DNA of 64,000 nt from Microbacterium sp. SA39 (GTDB lineage Bacteria > Actinomycetota > Actinomycetes > Actinomycetales > Microbacteriaceae), in the NCBI RefSeq assembly GCF_000967865.1, contig NZ_JXRU01000032.1, forward strand, positions 62,001-126,000. The letters are read 5' to 3'. A program made the position numbers and the translations under genes. Under the pieces are notes generated by a model, which saw nothing but the letters and a program-made list of their open reading frames with translations, ran no database searches and was not told where the DNA came from. The stretch's first letter is position 1. Each line of letters starts with the position of its first letter. Shown here in pieces: positions 1-10,515 of the stretch.

Positions 1-207
1 GTCCTGACGTCGATCCCCGGGGTCGCCGACTTCACGATCCGCCGTCAGGTGAGCGCGAAGAGCGACCTCGCGCATCAGTTCTCGATGGTGTTCGCCGACC
101 AGCACGCCTACGACGCGTACAACGTGCATCCCGCGCACATCGCCTTCGTGTCGGAGCGCTGGGTGCCCGAAGTCGCGGACTTCCAGGAGTACGACTTCGT
201 GGAATGA
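1..207 (+). CDS. Dabb (stress-responsive A/B barrel) domain protein, 3' end only
   Basis: The reading frame is open from the first base and ends in TGA at 205-207, giving 68 C-terminal residues; the start lies outside the window. The segment FTIRRQVSAKSDLAHQFSMV followed by FADQHAYDAYNVHPAHIAFV is the usual second half of a Dabb domain, a small dimeric ferredoxin-like barrel. Family members are often annotated as stress-responsive, but no catalytic role can be read from this fragment. It is convergent with the NYN gene after a 27-bp gap. Confidence 0.75.
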   Translation, partial: VLTSIPGVADFTIRRQVSAKSDLAHQFSMVFADQHAYDAYNVHPAHIAFVSERWVPEVADFQEYDFVE

Positions 208-234
208 GCCCACAGGCCCGGAGACGCGCTGGCT

Positions 235-1194
235 CTACTGCTCGCGCAGCTTCACCAGGCGCTCGTGGCCCGTCTCCTCGAGCTCCGCGATCTCGTCGCG
301 GGACTTGAGGAAGTCGGAGAACGACCGGTAGCCGAGGGCCTTCTCGCTGAACGACGGATCCATCCGACGCATGTGCGTCTTCACGGCCGAGCTGTGCAGC
401 CACTCGTCGGCGTCGGTCTTGTCATGACCGAGGCGCAGCGCGCGTTCGAGCAGCTGCGTCGCCTCGCCCTGCTCGTCGAGCTTCGGCTCCTCGACCTTGG
501 CCGCCGGCTTCGACTTGGCTCGCCGGGTGGTCTTGGCCTTGGGGGCGTCGGTCACCGCCTCGACGGCGGGTTCGGGCGCGGCATCCGTCGTGGGTGCTTC
601 GACGACGGCGGCGACCGGCTTCGTGGGCCGAACGACACCCGGCAGCGAGTCGTAGGCCTCGAACTCGTCGCACGCGGCGGCGAGCGACTTGGCGGTGGAG
701 CCGGCGACGCCGACGCCGATCACGTAGCGCCCGAGCCGCTTGCACCGCTGCGCCAGCGGCACGTAGTCGCTGTCGCCCGCGACGATCACCACGTGGGTCA
801 GGTCGGGGAGGCGGAACATGTCCTCGACGGCGTCGACCGCGAGGCGGATGTCGGCGCCGTTCTTGGCGTAGGCGGCGGCGGGGAACAGCTGCACGAGGTC
901 GACCGCACGGGCCACGAGCTGCGAGCGGTACACGGCGTTGACGGGGGAGGACCAGTCGGCGTACGCACGGGTCAGGACGAGGGTGCCGAAGGAGGCGGCG
1001 TAGTCGATGATCGCGCCCACCTCGATCATCGCGCGGCTGAGCCGCTCGATGACATCGGGGTCGTTCGGGTGCTCCGTGATGCGCTGGCGGTCCTTGCCGT
1101 AGGCGTTGCGGCCGTGGACCCGGTCGTACCAGGAGATGACGATGTTGTCGAAGTCGAGGTAGACCGCGACGCGGGCGTTCGTGGGCTCAGCCAT
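235..1194 (-). CDS. NYN domain protein with C-terminal OST-HTH/LOTUS-like domain
   Basis: 319 aa. Residues about 8-180 form a NYN (LabA-like PIN) domain: VAVYLDFDNI with acidic residues D14 and D16, then NGADIRLAVDA and VIVAGDSDYVPLA, the acidic patches of PIN-like metal-dependent RNases. A low-complexity Ala/Pro/Lys linker (about 190-240) joins a C-terminal region, about 245-315, containing ALGYRSFSDFLKSRDEIAEL, which resembles an OST-HTH/LOTUS RNA-binding module. This suggests an RNA-directed nuclease or RNA-binding regulator, substrate unknown. The start overlaps the end of the upstream oxidoreductase gene by 8 nt and is preceded by a good Shine-Dalgarno sequence (GAGGAGG, + strand 1201-1207) at 6-nt spacing, so translational coupling is likely. 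Confidence 0.85.
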   Translation of the reverse strand: MAEPTNARVAVYLDFDNIVISWYDRVHGRNAYGKDRQRITEHPNDPDVIERLSRAMIEVGAIIDYAASFGTLVLTRAYADWSSPVNAVYRSQLVARAVDLVQLFPAAAYAKNGADIRLAVDAVEDMFRLPDLTHVVIVAGDSDYVPLAQRCKRLGRYVIGVGVAGSTAKSLAAACDEFEAYDSLPGVVRPTKPVAAVVEAPTTDAAPEPAVEAVTDAPKAKTTRRAKSKPAAKVEEPKLDEQGEATQLLERALRLGHDKTDADEWLHSSAVKTHMRRMDPSFSEKALGYRSFSDFLKSRDEIAELEETGHERLVKLREQ

Positions 1195-2182
1195 GAGTGG
1201 CCTCCTCGCGGGGGTAGCGCACTCCGATCTGCGATCGGATCTCGTCGAGGGTGCCCATGATGGCGACGCTCTCGGCGATCGGCAGGATGTCGCCCTCGAG
1301 GATGCCGTCTCGCACGAGGCGCTCGGCGTTCAGCGCCTGGTACTGCATGCCGCGGCCCTCGACCTCGGACACGTACTCCTCGATGACGGTGCCGTCGGGC
1401 TGCACGACGCGGAAGCTGGTCGGCGAGTACCAGACACGATCGATGTCGATGCGGGCCGCGGTGCCGACGATGCTCGCGGCGTTCGGGCCGGCAGCGCGGG
1501 AGGAAGAGAGGGTGGTCGAGATCGCGCCGCCCTCGTGCGTCATGATCGTCGCGACCTCGGCGTCGGCACCCGTCTCGATGAGTCGACCGACGGCACGGAC
1601 CTCGGTGGGGGCGCCCAGGATGTCGTGGACGAAGGAGATCGGGTAGATGCCCAGGTCGAGCAGCGCGCCGCCGCCGAGCTCGAGCGCGTTCAGGCGGTGT
1701 GCCGGGTCGGACGGCAGCAGCTGGGTGTGGTCGGCGCTGACGGCGCGGATCTCGCCGAGGGTGCCCTCGGCGATGATCTCGCGGATACGGACCATGTGCG
1801 GCAGATAGCGCGTCCACATCGCCTCGGTGACGAGCAGGCCCTTCTCGGCCGCGAGCCGCTGCAGGTCCTCCGCTTCGGCGCGGTTCAGCGTGAACGCCTT
1901 CTCCGCGATGACGTGCTTGCCGTTCTCGAGCGCGAGGCGGGCGTTCTCGTGGTGCATCGGATGCGGCGTGCCGACGTAGATGATGTCGACGTCCGGATCG
2001 GCCGCGAGCGCCTCGTACGAGGGGTGCGCGTGCGCGATGTCGAAGCGGGCCGCGAAGGCGTCAGCCGATTCCTGTGATCGTGAGCCGACCGCCACCAGAT
2101 CGAGTCCTGCGGTGCGCAGATCGGATGCGAACGAGGCGGCGATGCCGCCGGTCGCGAGGATTCCCCAACGAAGACCAGTCAT
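1187..2182 (-). CDS. Gfo/Idh/MocA family NAD(P)-dependent oxidoreductase
   Basis: 331 aa. The N-terminus GILATGGIAASFASDL is the Rossmann dinucleotide-binding loop; VDIIYVGTPHPMHHENARLA and GKHVIAEKAFTLN (the EKP-like lysine motif) are typical of the family, and the C-terminal half is the alpha/beta substrate domain. Members oxidise or reduce sugars and dihydrodiols; the substrate cannot be told here. Two ATGs are adjacent (2185 and 2182). I choose the second because a -10-like TACGCT ends exactly 6 nt before it, which would make the mRNA leaderless. The gene is cotranscribed with the NYN gene, whose start it overlaps by 8 nt. Confidence 0.88.
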   Translation of the reverse strand: MTGLRWGILATGGIAASFASDLRTAGLDLVAVGSRSQESADAFAARFDIAHAHPSYEALAADPDVDIIYVGTPHPMHHENARLALENGKHVIAEKAFTLNRAEAEDLQRLAAEKGLLVTEAMWTRYLPHMVRIREIIAEGTLGEIRAVSADHTQLLPSDPAHRLNALELGGGALLDLGIYPISFVHDILGAPTEVRAVGRLIETGADAEVATIMTHEGGAISTTLSSSRAAGPNAASIVGTAARIDIDRVWYSPTSFRVVQPDGTVIEEYVSEVEGRGMQYQALNAERLVRDGILEGDILPIAESVAIMGTLDEIRSQIGVRYPREEATHG

Positions 2183-2188
2183 CATCTC

Positions 2189-2194
2189 AGCGTA
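2189..2194 (-). promoter_or_regulatory. -10 element TACGCT, leaderless start of the Gfo/Idh/MocA gene
   Basis: Read on the minus strand, TACGCT is followed by GAGATG and then ATG. The 6-nt spacer puts the predicted transcription start on the second of two adjacent ATGs. Confidence 0.5.
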
Positions 2195-2211
2195 GAGGGT
2201 GTCGGCTCGAC

Positions 2212-3156
2212 CTACGGGACGAGGATGATCTTGCCCGGGGCGGCTCCGGATTCCACCAACTCATGGGCCTGCGCCGCCTCGGCCAGCGGAAGCTCTGGGC
2301 CGAGCTCGATCGTGAAGTCGCCGGCGGCGAGCAGTTCGACCGTCTTCGGCAGCGCCTCGGCCCGCCAGGCGAGCTCCTCCGCGGTCAGGGGCACGGGGGA
2401 ACCGCCGGAGAAGGCGCGGATGCCGAACGACGCGGCATCCGGCCCCCGAACGATCGTCGCGATGCGGTCGCGATCGGCGACGAGGGCGAGCGACGTCTCG
2501 ATCGCCTCGTCGGTGCCCGCGCAGTCCAGGACGACCGTGACGGGAGCAGGTGCGACGTCTCTCACGCGCTCGAGGAGGCCGGCGTCATAGGAGATCGGGA
2601 TGGCGCCGAGCTCGCGCAGGAGCTCGTGGCGGGAAGGGCTCGCGGTCGCAATCACGGTCGCGCCCCAGGCCACGGCGAACTGCACGGCGAACTGGCCCAC
2701 AGAGCCGGAACCGGCGTGGACCAGCAGCACATCGCCGTCGGTCACGCCGAGCGAGCGGAGCGCCTGGTACGCGGTGCCAGCCGGGATGCCGATCGCCGCG
2801 CCCTCGGACATCGTGACGGCATCGGGCAGTTTCACGAGCTTCTTGGTCGCGATCGCCAGCGCCGAGGCGTAGGTGCCGAGCGCATCGCGGATCGCGACGC
2901 GGTCGCCCACCGCGAGATCATCGACGCCGTCGCCGAGTGACTCGACCACGCCGGCGCCGTCGAAGCCGACCGGGCGCGGCTCGGTGATGTCCGGCGACGG
3001 GCGCTTGCGACTGCGCAGCTTCGCGTCGATGGGATTCACGCCCGCGGCCTCGATCCGCACGACGACCTCGCCGCGTGCCGCGACGGGGTCGGGGATCTCG
3101 ATCTCATGCAGGACTGCGGGGGAGCCGAACTCGGTGTAGACGATCGCGCGTGCCAT
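2212..3156 (-). CDS. MDR-family NADP-dependent quinone oxidoreductase-like protein
   Basis: 314 aa medium-chain dehydrogenase/reductase without the zinc-binding cysteines, so closer to zeta-crystallin/quinone oxidoreductases than to zinc alcohol dehydrogenases. The N-terminal GroES-like domain has EVVVRIEAAGVNPIDAKLRS and VGFDGAGVVESLG; the cofactor domain has LLVHAGSGSVGQFAVQFAVA (about residues 145-165), the MDR form of the Rossmann loop. It probably reduces quinones or enones with NADPH in the cytosol. A -10-like TAGCCT (+ strand 3164-3169) ends 7 nt before the ATG, suggesting a leaderless transcript. It lies 29 bp before the Gfo/Idh/MocA gene, which has its own predicted promoter. Confidence 0.85.
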   Translation of the reverse strand: MARAIVYTEFGSPAVLHEIEIPDPVAARGEVVVRIEAAGVNPIDAKLRSRKRPSPDITEPRPVGFDGAGVVESLGDGVDDLAVGDRVAIRDALGTYASALAIATKKLVKLPDAVTMSEGAAIGIPAGTAYQALRSLGVTDGDVLLVHAGSGSVGQFAVQFAVAWGATVIATASPSRHELLRELGAIPISYDAGLLERVRDVAPAPVTVVLDCAGTDEAIETSLALVADRDRIATIVRGPDAASFGIRAFSGGSPVPLTAEELAWRAEALPKTVELLAAGDFTIELGPELPLAEAAQAHELVESGAAPGKIILVP

Positions 3157-3175
3157 GCGATCCAGGCTACTCGCT

Positions 3176-3208
3176 GCGTTTCGTCTCGCTGCGCTCGCTC
3201 AACGACCG
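3176..3208 (-). repeat. 33-bp short repeat, copy A, supplying the hrpA stop codon
   Basis: This stretch matches 4099-4131 at 32 of 33 positions. Read on the minus strand it begins CGGTCGTTGAGCGAGCG and ends in GACGAAACGC. In the hrpA frame here the codons are GGT CGT TGA, so the repeat provides the last two residues and the stop. The element resembles short intergenic repeats I associate with Microbacteriaceae chromosomes; that attribution is from memory. Confidence 0.8.
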
Positions 3209-6200
3209 TTGCCGGCGAGCGCCTTCGTGATCCGCTGCGGCGAGACCGGCTGCGCGGTGCCGAGACGCTGCGCGAAGACGCTGATGCGGTACTCCTCCAG
3301 CAGCCAGCGCACCTCGACCAGCGCGGGCGGTGCATCGGCCGGGAGGGGGATCGTGCCGCCGGCATCCTCGAACGCCGTCGCCATCCGCTCGAACTCGGTC
3401 ATGCGCGCGCGGTCCTTGCCCGGTTCTCTCGTGAGGGTCTTGAGCCGGTCGAGCATGCCCTCGAGATAACGGGGGTAGTGCGTGAGGCGCTCGACGCCCG
3501 CCGCGGAGACGAATCCCGGATGCAGGAGGCCGGACAGCTGCGTGCGGATGCCATTCAGCGGGCCGAGCAGGGCGAGGGAGTTCTGCGACTTGATGCCGCG
3601 CTCCACGTCGCGCGACTTCGTCAGGATGCGCGCGACGAGCGAGACGCAGGCGAAGAGCTCGTCGACGAGCGATGCCGAGACCGCGTCGCGCACCCGGGAG
3701 AACTCCGCTTCGCTGCGCACGATGCCCGCGCCCTGGGTCGACGCGTCGATCACGCGCCGAGCGACCGCGGCGCGACAGTCCTCGATGAGCGCCGCCGCGG
3801 ACTGATACGGCGAGGCCGCGAGCGCGAGCTTCTCCTGACTGGTCAGATGCTGCTGCACGTACGACGACGGGGAGGGGACGCCCAGCAGCACGAGCCGGAG
3901 CACGCCCTTGCGGGTCGCTGCCGCCGCGGCATCCGCCGTCGATTCGACGCGCACAGAGACCGTCTTGCCCTGATCGATGATCGCCGGGTAGCCACGGACG
4001 ACGCCGCCCGCGACGCGGGTGTCGAGCACCTCGGGGAGTTCGCCGAACGTCCAGGACGTGAGGCCTTCACGTTCGATCACCGCGGTGGGCGCGGCCGGGC
4101 GTTTCGTCTCGCTTCGCTCGCTCAACGACCGGTTACGAGTCGGCGCGGCGATCGACCGCGCCACGCTGCTGCGTGCCCGATCCGAGAGCGCCGTCTGCAG
4201 GGCGCGCAGATCGCGATCGCTGCCGACGACGCGGCCGCGCTCGTCGACGGCCCGGAAGTTCATCCGCAGGTGCGGCGGCACCCGCTCGTCCTCGAAATCG
4301 TTCGCCGACACCAGCTGATTCGCCAGCGGCTGGATCAGTCGTGCCAGCGTCTCCTTGAGCGTGCGCGGCGGGAGCCCATTGTGATTCTCGGGACCCTGGT
4401 CGGCCAGCTCGGCGCCGAACTTCTCGGCCCAGTCGGCCGCGGGAACCACGTGACGGCGGATGGCCTTGGGGAGGGCGCGCAGGAGACCCGTGACCAGTTC
4501 GGCGCGGAGCCCGGGCACCTGCCAGTCGAAGCCGCGATCCTCGATCTGTGCGAGCAGCGGCAGCGGCACGACCACGCTGACGCCGTCATCGGGGGCTCCC
4601 GGCTCGAACCGGTAGGCGAGCCCGAGCACCTGGTCGCCCTGGTTCCACCGCGTCGGGAACTCGTTCTGATCGGCCCTCGCCTCGTCGTCGAGCAGGTCGG
4701 CCTCGCGCATGACCAGCAGCTTGGGCGTGGTCTGCAGCGCCTCGCGCCACCAGGTCTCGAAGGAGCGCACGTCGAAGACGTCGGCGGGGATGCGCTCGTC
4801 ATAGAAGCGGAACACCGCCTCGTCGCCGGCGAGGATGTCGCGGCGCCGCTCCCGCTCCTCGAGCTTCTCGAGGCGCTTGCGCAGCTCGTGGTTGCTGCGC
4901 CAGAACGCGCTGACCCGCTTGTCGATGCGCGTCGGATCCCATTCGCCCTCGACGAGCGCGTGCCGCACGAACAGCTCGCGTGATGCCGCTCGGTCGATGC
5001 GCGCGAACTGCACGCGTCGGCGCGGGATGATCTCGACACCGAACAGCGTCACCTTCTCGAACGCGACGGCGGCGCCGGAATCCTTCGACCAGTGCGGCTC
5101 GGTGACCTGCCGCTTGGCGAGGTCACCCGCAAGGGGTTCGGCCCACGCGGGGTCGATCGCGGCGACAGTCCGCGCGAACGTGCGCGAGGTCTCGACGATC
5201 TCGGCCGCCATGACCGCCTGCGGGCTCTTCTTGCGGAGCGCCGAGCCGGGGAAGATCGAGAAGCGGATGCCGCGCGCGCCGCGGTACTCGGCGATGCGGC
5301 GTCCCTTCGGCTCCTTCGCGGGGGAATGGGACTTGCCCGCCGGTGCCGTGCGCTCGTCGAGGATGCCGATCTGCGAGAGCAGGCCGGACAGCACGGCCCG
5401 ATGGATCGCATCCGGGTCGCTCGCGCCCTCCTTCTCCGCGCTCTTCACCAGAGTGCTGAGCTGCCGATGCACGTCGAACCACTCGCGCACGCGCACGTAA
5501 TTCAGATACTCCGAGCGGCACAGCCGCCGGAACGCGCTCGATCCGAGCTCGCGCTGCTGCTCGCGCAGGTGGTTCCAGAGGTTCAGCAGGGTGAGGAAGT
5601 CGCTGGTCGGGTCGGCGAAGCGCGCGTGCAGACGGTCGGCCTCTTCGCGGCGCTCCTCCGGTCGCTCGCGCACGTCCTGGATCGTCAGACCCGACACGAT
5701 GGGCAGCAGGTCGGAGGTGACCCCGTGGCGCCGGGCCTCGATCAGCATGCGCGCGAACCGCGGATCGATCGGCATCCGTGAGATGTCGCGACCCACGCGG
5801 GTCAGGTGCGGTGCTCCGTCGCGACGCGACGGCTCCACCGCGCCGAGCTCGGTGAGCAGGTCGAAGGCCGCCTTCACGCCGCGGGAGTCGGGCGGGGTGA
5901 GGAACGGGAAGGCCGTGATGTCGCCGAAGCCGAGCGACAGCATCTGCAGGATGACCGAGGCGAGCGAGGTGCGCAGGATCTCGGGTTCGGTGAACTCCGG
6001 ACGCTTGTCGAAGTCCTCCTCGGAGTAGAGGCGGATGGCGATGCCATCGCTCGTGCGTCCCGCGCGACCGGCGCGCTGGTTGGCTGAGGCCTGCGAGATC
6101 GCCTCTATCGGCAGCTGCTGCACCTTCGAGCGGTTGCTGTAGCGCGAGATGCGTGCCGTGCCCGTGTCGATCACGTAGCGGATGCCGGGAACCGTGAGGC

Positions 6201-7119
6201 TCGTCTCGGCGACGTTCGTGGCGAGGACCACGCGGCGTCGGACTCCGGCGACGCGCGAACGCTCGAACACCCGGTGCTGCTCGGCCGCCGACAGCCGCCC
6301 GTAGAGCGGAAGCACCTCGGTGGGGGAGCGATCCTTCGCGTAGGCGCCGCGCACGGCATCCGCCGCATCCCGGATCTCGGCCTCTCCGGGCAGGAAGACG
6401 AGCACGTCGCCCGGCTCCTCGCGATCGAGTTCGCGGAGCGCGGCGACGATCGCGGAGACCTCGTCCTCGTCCTCGGTCTCCTCTGTTTCCTCGGTCTGCG
6501 CGCGATAGCGGATCTCGACGGGGTAGGTGCGCCCGGAGACCTCGATGATGGGCGCGGGAACCGGCTCGGTCTCCGCACCGCGGGGTGGTCGGGCGAAGTG
6601 CTTCGCGAAGCTCTCCGGATCGATCGTCGCCGAGGTGATGATCACCTTGAGATCGGGGCGCTCCGGCAGGATGCGCACGAGATACCCGATCAGGAAGTCG
6701 ACGTTGAGCGAGCGCTCGTGCGCCTCGTCGATGATGATCGTGTCGTAGCGGGTGAGCAGGCGATCGCGGTGGATCTCGTTGAGCAGGATGCCGTCGGTCA
6801 TCAGCGCGACGCGCGTCTCGTCCGACACCTTGTCGGTGAAGCGCACCTTGTACCCGACGAGCGTGCCGAGCTCGACCTGCAGCTCCTCCGCCACGCGTTC
6901 CGCGATCGTACGAGCCGCGAGGCGGCGCGGCTGCGTGTGGGCGATGCGCTCCCGCCCGAGCTCCAGGGCGATCTTCGGCAGCTGGGTCGTCTTCCCCGAA
7001 CCCGTCGCGCCGGCCACGATCACGACCTGGTTGTCGCGGATGGCGGCGGCGATCTCCTCCCGGGCAGCGCTGACGGGCAGCTCCGGCGGGTAGGAGATCA
7101 GGGGGAGGGTCGCAGACAT
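3199..7119 (-). CDS. hrpA: ATP-dependent RNA helicase HrpA (DEAH box)
   Basis: 1306 aa, close to the roughly 1300 aa of E. coli HrpA. The N-terminal helicase core has Walker A GATGSGKTTQLPK (about 37-49), DEAHERSLNVDFL, SAT and QRAGRAGRT (motif VI), followed by the HA2/OB-fold region and the long DUF3418 C-terminal domain typical of bacterial HrpA. Known or proposed roles are mRNA processing and ribosome rescue. I place the start at 7119 (MSATLPLIS), preceded by GGAGGG and by a TACGAT hexamer; the frame extends to 7152 but runs into the divergent promoter region. A 33-bp repeat is inserted in frame at about residues 997-1007 (RSLSERSETKR), and a second copy forms the 3' end. Confidence 0.95.
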   Translation of the reverse strand: MSATLPLISYPPELPVSAAREEIAAAIRDNQVVIVAGATGSGKTTQLPKIALELGRERIAHTQPRRLAARTIAERVAEELQVELGTLVGYKVRFTDKVSDETRVALMTDGILLNEIHRDRLLTRYDTIIIDEAHERSLNVDFLIGYLVRILPERPDLKVIITSATIDPESFAKHFARPPRGAETEPVPAPIIEVSGRTYPVEIRYRAQTEETEETEDEDEVSAIVAALRELDREEPGDVLVFLPGEAEIRDAADAVRGAYAKDRSPTEVLPLYGRLSAAEQHRVFERSRVAGVRRRVVLATNVAETSLTVPGIRYVIDTGTARISRYSNRSKVQQLPIEAISQASANQRAGRAGRTSDGIAIRLYSEEDFDKRPEFTEPEILRTSLASVILQMLSLGFGDITAFPFLTPPDSRGVKAAFDLLTELGAVEPSRRDGAPHLTRVGRDISRMPIDPRFARMLIEARRHGVTSDLLPIVSGLTIQDVRERPEERREEADRLHARFADPTSDFLTLLNLWNHLREQQRELGSSAFRRLCRSEYLNYVRVREWFDVHRQLSTLVKSAEKEGASDPDAIHRAVLSGLLSQIGILDERTAPAGKSHSPAKEPKGRRIAEYRGARGIRFSIFPGSALRKKSPQAVMAAEIVETSRTFARTVAAIDPAWAEPLAGDLAKRQVTEPHWSKDSGAAVAFEKVTLFGVEIIPRRRVQFARIDRAASRELFVRHALVEGEWDPTRIDKRVSAFWRSNHELRKRLEKLEERERRRDILAGDEAVFRFYDERIPADVFDVRSFETWWREALQTTPKLLVMREADLLDDEARADQNEFPTRWNQGDQVLGLAYRFEPGAPDDGVSVVVPLPLLAQIEDRGFDWQVPGLRAELVTGLLRALPKAIRRHVVPAADWAEKFGAELADQGPENHNGLPPRTLKETLARLIQPLANQLVSANDFEDERVPPHLRMNFRAVDERGRVVGSDRDLRALQTALSDRARSSVARSIAAPTRNRSLSERSETKRPAAPTAVIEREGLTSWTFGELPEVLDTRVAGGVVRGYPAIIDQGKTVSVRVESTADAAAAATRKGVLRLVLLGVPSPSSYVQQHLTSQEKLALAASPYQSAAALIEDCRAAVARRVIDASTQGAGIVRSEAEFSRVRDAVSASLVDELFACVSLVARILTKSRDVERGIKSQNSLALLGPLNGIRTQLSGLLHPGFVSAAGVERLTHYPRYLEGMLDRLKTLTREPGKDRARMTEFERMATAFEDAGGTIPLPADAPPALVEVRWLLEEYRISVFAQRLGTAQPVSPQRITKALAGNGR
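4099..4131 (-). repeat. 33-bp short repeat, copy B, in frame inside hrpA
   Basis: This is the second copy of the element at 3176-3208, with one mismatch. In the hrpA frame it is read one phase away from copy A, as TCG TTG AGC GAG, and encodes RSLSERSETKR between two low-conservation stretches, so the TGA that ends the gene in copy A is avoided here. Confidence 0.85.
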
Positions 7120-7140
7120 AGCCCTCCATCGTATCGACTC

Positions 7141-7156
7141 ACCTGTCATCACAGGT
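7141..7156. promoter_or_regulatory. Inverted repeat ACCTGT-CATC-ACAGGT, candidate operator of the aldo/keto reductase
   Basis: Perfect 6-bp arms with a 4-bp centre lie 2 bp before the -10 element TAGGCT (7159-7164) of the rightward gene and 21 bp from the hrpA start. A regulator bound here would block the promoter spacer. No linked regulator gene is evident. Confidence 0.5.
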
Positions 7157-7161
7157 CATAG

Positions 7162-8007
<846 letters not shown>

Positions 8008-8029
8008 CGTCCCGCGAAGACCGCACATG

Positions 8030-8062
8030 ACGCCCCGTGTCGCCACTCGCGACACGGGGCGT
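8030..8062 (+). terminator. Strong hairpin between aldo/keto reductase and FMN reductase genes
   Basis: Arms of 13 bp (ACGCCCCGTGTCG and its exact complement) enclose a 7-nt loop. There is no U tract after it, as is common in actinobacteria. It overlaps the extended reading frame before the next gene, which argues against an earlier start there. Confidence 0.65.
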
Positions 8063-8071
8063 CGTCGTGGG

Positions 8072-8077
8072 TACCGT
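8072..8077 (+). promoter_or_regulatory. -10 element TACCGT of the FMN reductase gene
   Basis: The hexamer ends 7 nt before ATG 8085 and starts 10 nt after the hairpin at 8030-8062. It supports 8085, rather than the longer open frame from 8037, as the start. Confidence 0.45.
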
Positions 8078-8084
8078 CGATGGC

Positions 8085-8654
8085 ATGACAGCTCCGTTCC
8101 GCGTCGTCGCCGTGTCGGGTTCCCTGCACGAGCCGAGCAAGACGACCGCCCTCGTCCGCGCGATCACGGCCGCCATCGGCGAACGGGCCCCGATCGAGGC
8201 GCAGCTCATCGAGCTCACGCAGATCGGTCCGGGCCTCGCCGGGGCGCTGCGCCGCGATCAGCTCTCGACCGAGGTCGAGGAGCAGCTCCGCGCGATCGAG
8301 ACCGCCGATCTGCTGATCGTCGGCAGCCCCGTCTATCGGGCGTCGTTCACGGGTCTCTTCAAGCACCTCTTCGACTTCGTCGGACAGTACGACCTGGTCG
8401 GGAAGCCGGTGCTGCTCGCGGCGACCGGCGGCGGCGAGCGGCACGCGCTGATCATCGAGCACCAGCTGCGTCCGCTGTTCGGGTTCTTCCAGGCGCTCAC
8501 GCTGCCGCTGGGCGTCTACGCGAGCGATACCGACTTCGACGGCTACGAGATCACATCCGAGATCCTGCAGTCGCGCATCTCCCTCGCGGCCGAACGCGCC
8601 CTGCCGCTCGTCGGCTACGCCGCGTCGCGTCCGGTCGAGCTGCTCGTCTCCTGA
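8085..8654 (+). CDS. NADPH-dependent FMN reductase (MsuE/SsuE-like flavoprotein)
   Basis: 189 aa with a flavodoxin-like fold. The N-terminal AVSGSLHEPSKTTALV is the FMN phosphate-binding loop, and LIVGSPVYRASFTGLFKHLF the second flavin-binding loop of the NADPH-dependent FMN reductase family. Homologues reduce FMN for two-component monooxygenases such as those that desulfonate sulfonates, but no monooxygenase is nearby. The frame is open from 8037, but those codons lie within the terminator hairpin, and TACCGT ends 7 nt before the ATG at 8085, so that start is preferred. Confidence 0.82.
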   Translation: MTAPFRVVAVSGSLHEPSKTTALVRAITAAIGERAPIEAQLIELTQIGPGLAGALRRDQLSTEVEEQLRAIETADLLIVGSPVYRASFTGLFKHLFDFVGQYDLVGKPVLLAATGGGERHALIIEHQLRPLFGFFQALTLPLGVYASDTDFDGYEITSEILQSRISLAAERALPLVGYAASRPVELLVS

Positions 8655-8701
8655 GGTCTGCTCCCCGTGACGCGCGCCCGCGAGCGGCGTAGCGTGAGGG
8701 G

Positions 8702-10501
<1,800 letters not shown>

Positions 10502-10515
10502 CCCCGAGCGCGCGA

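Noticed and set aside
3106..4983. 625-codon open frame on the plus strand opposite hrpA
   Set aside because: It is a shadow of the high-GC hrpA gene: Arg/Ala/Gly-rich, no recognisable domain, and it lies wholly antisense to a clear helicase.
8037..8084. Earlier start of the FMN reductase
   Set aside because: Those codons are part of the terminator hairpin, and the family N-terminus begins just after 8085.
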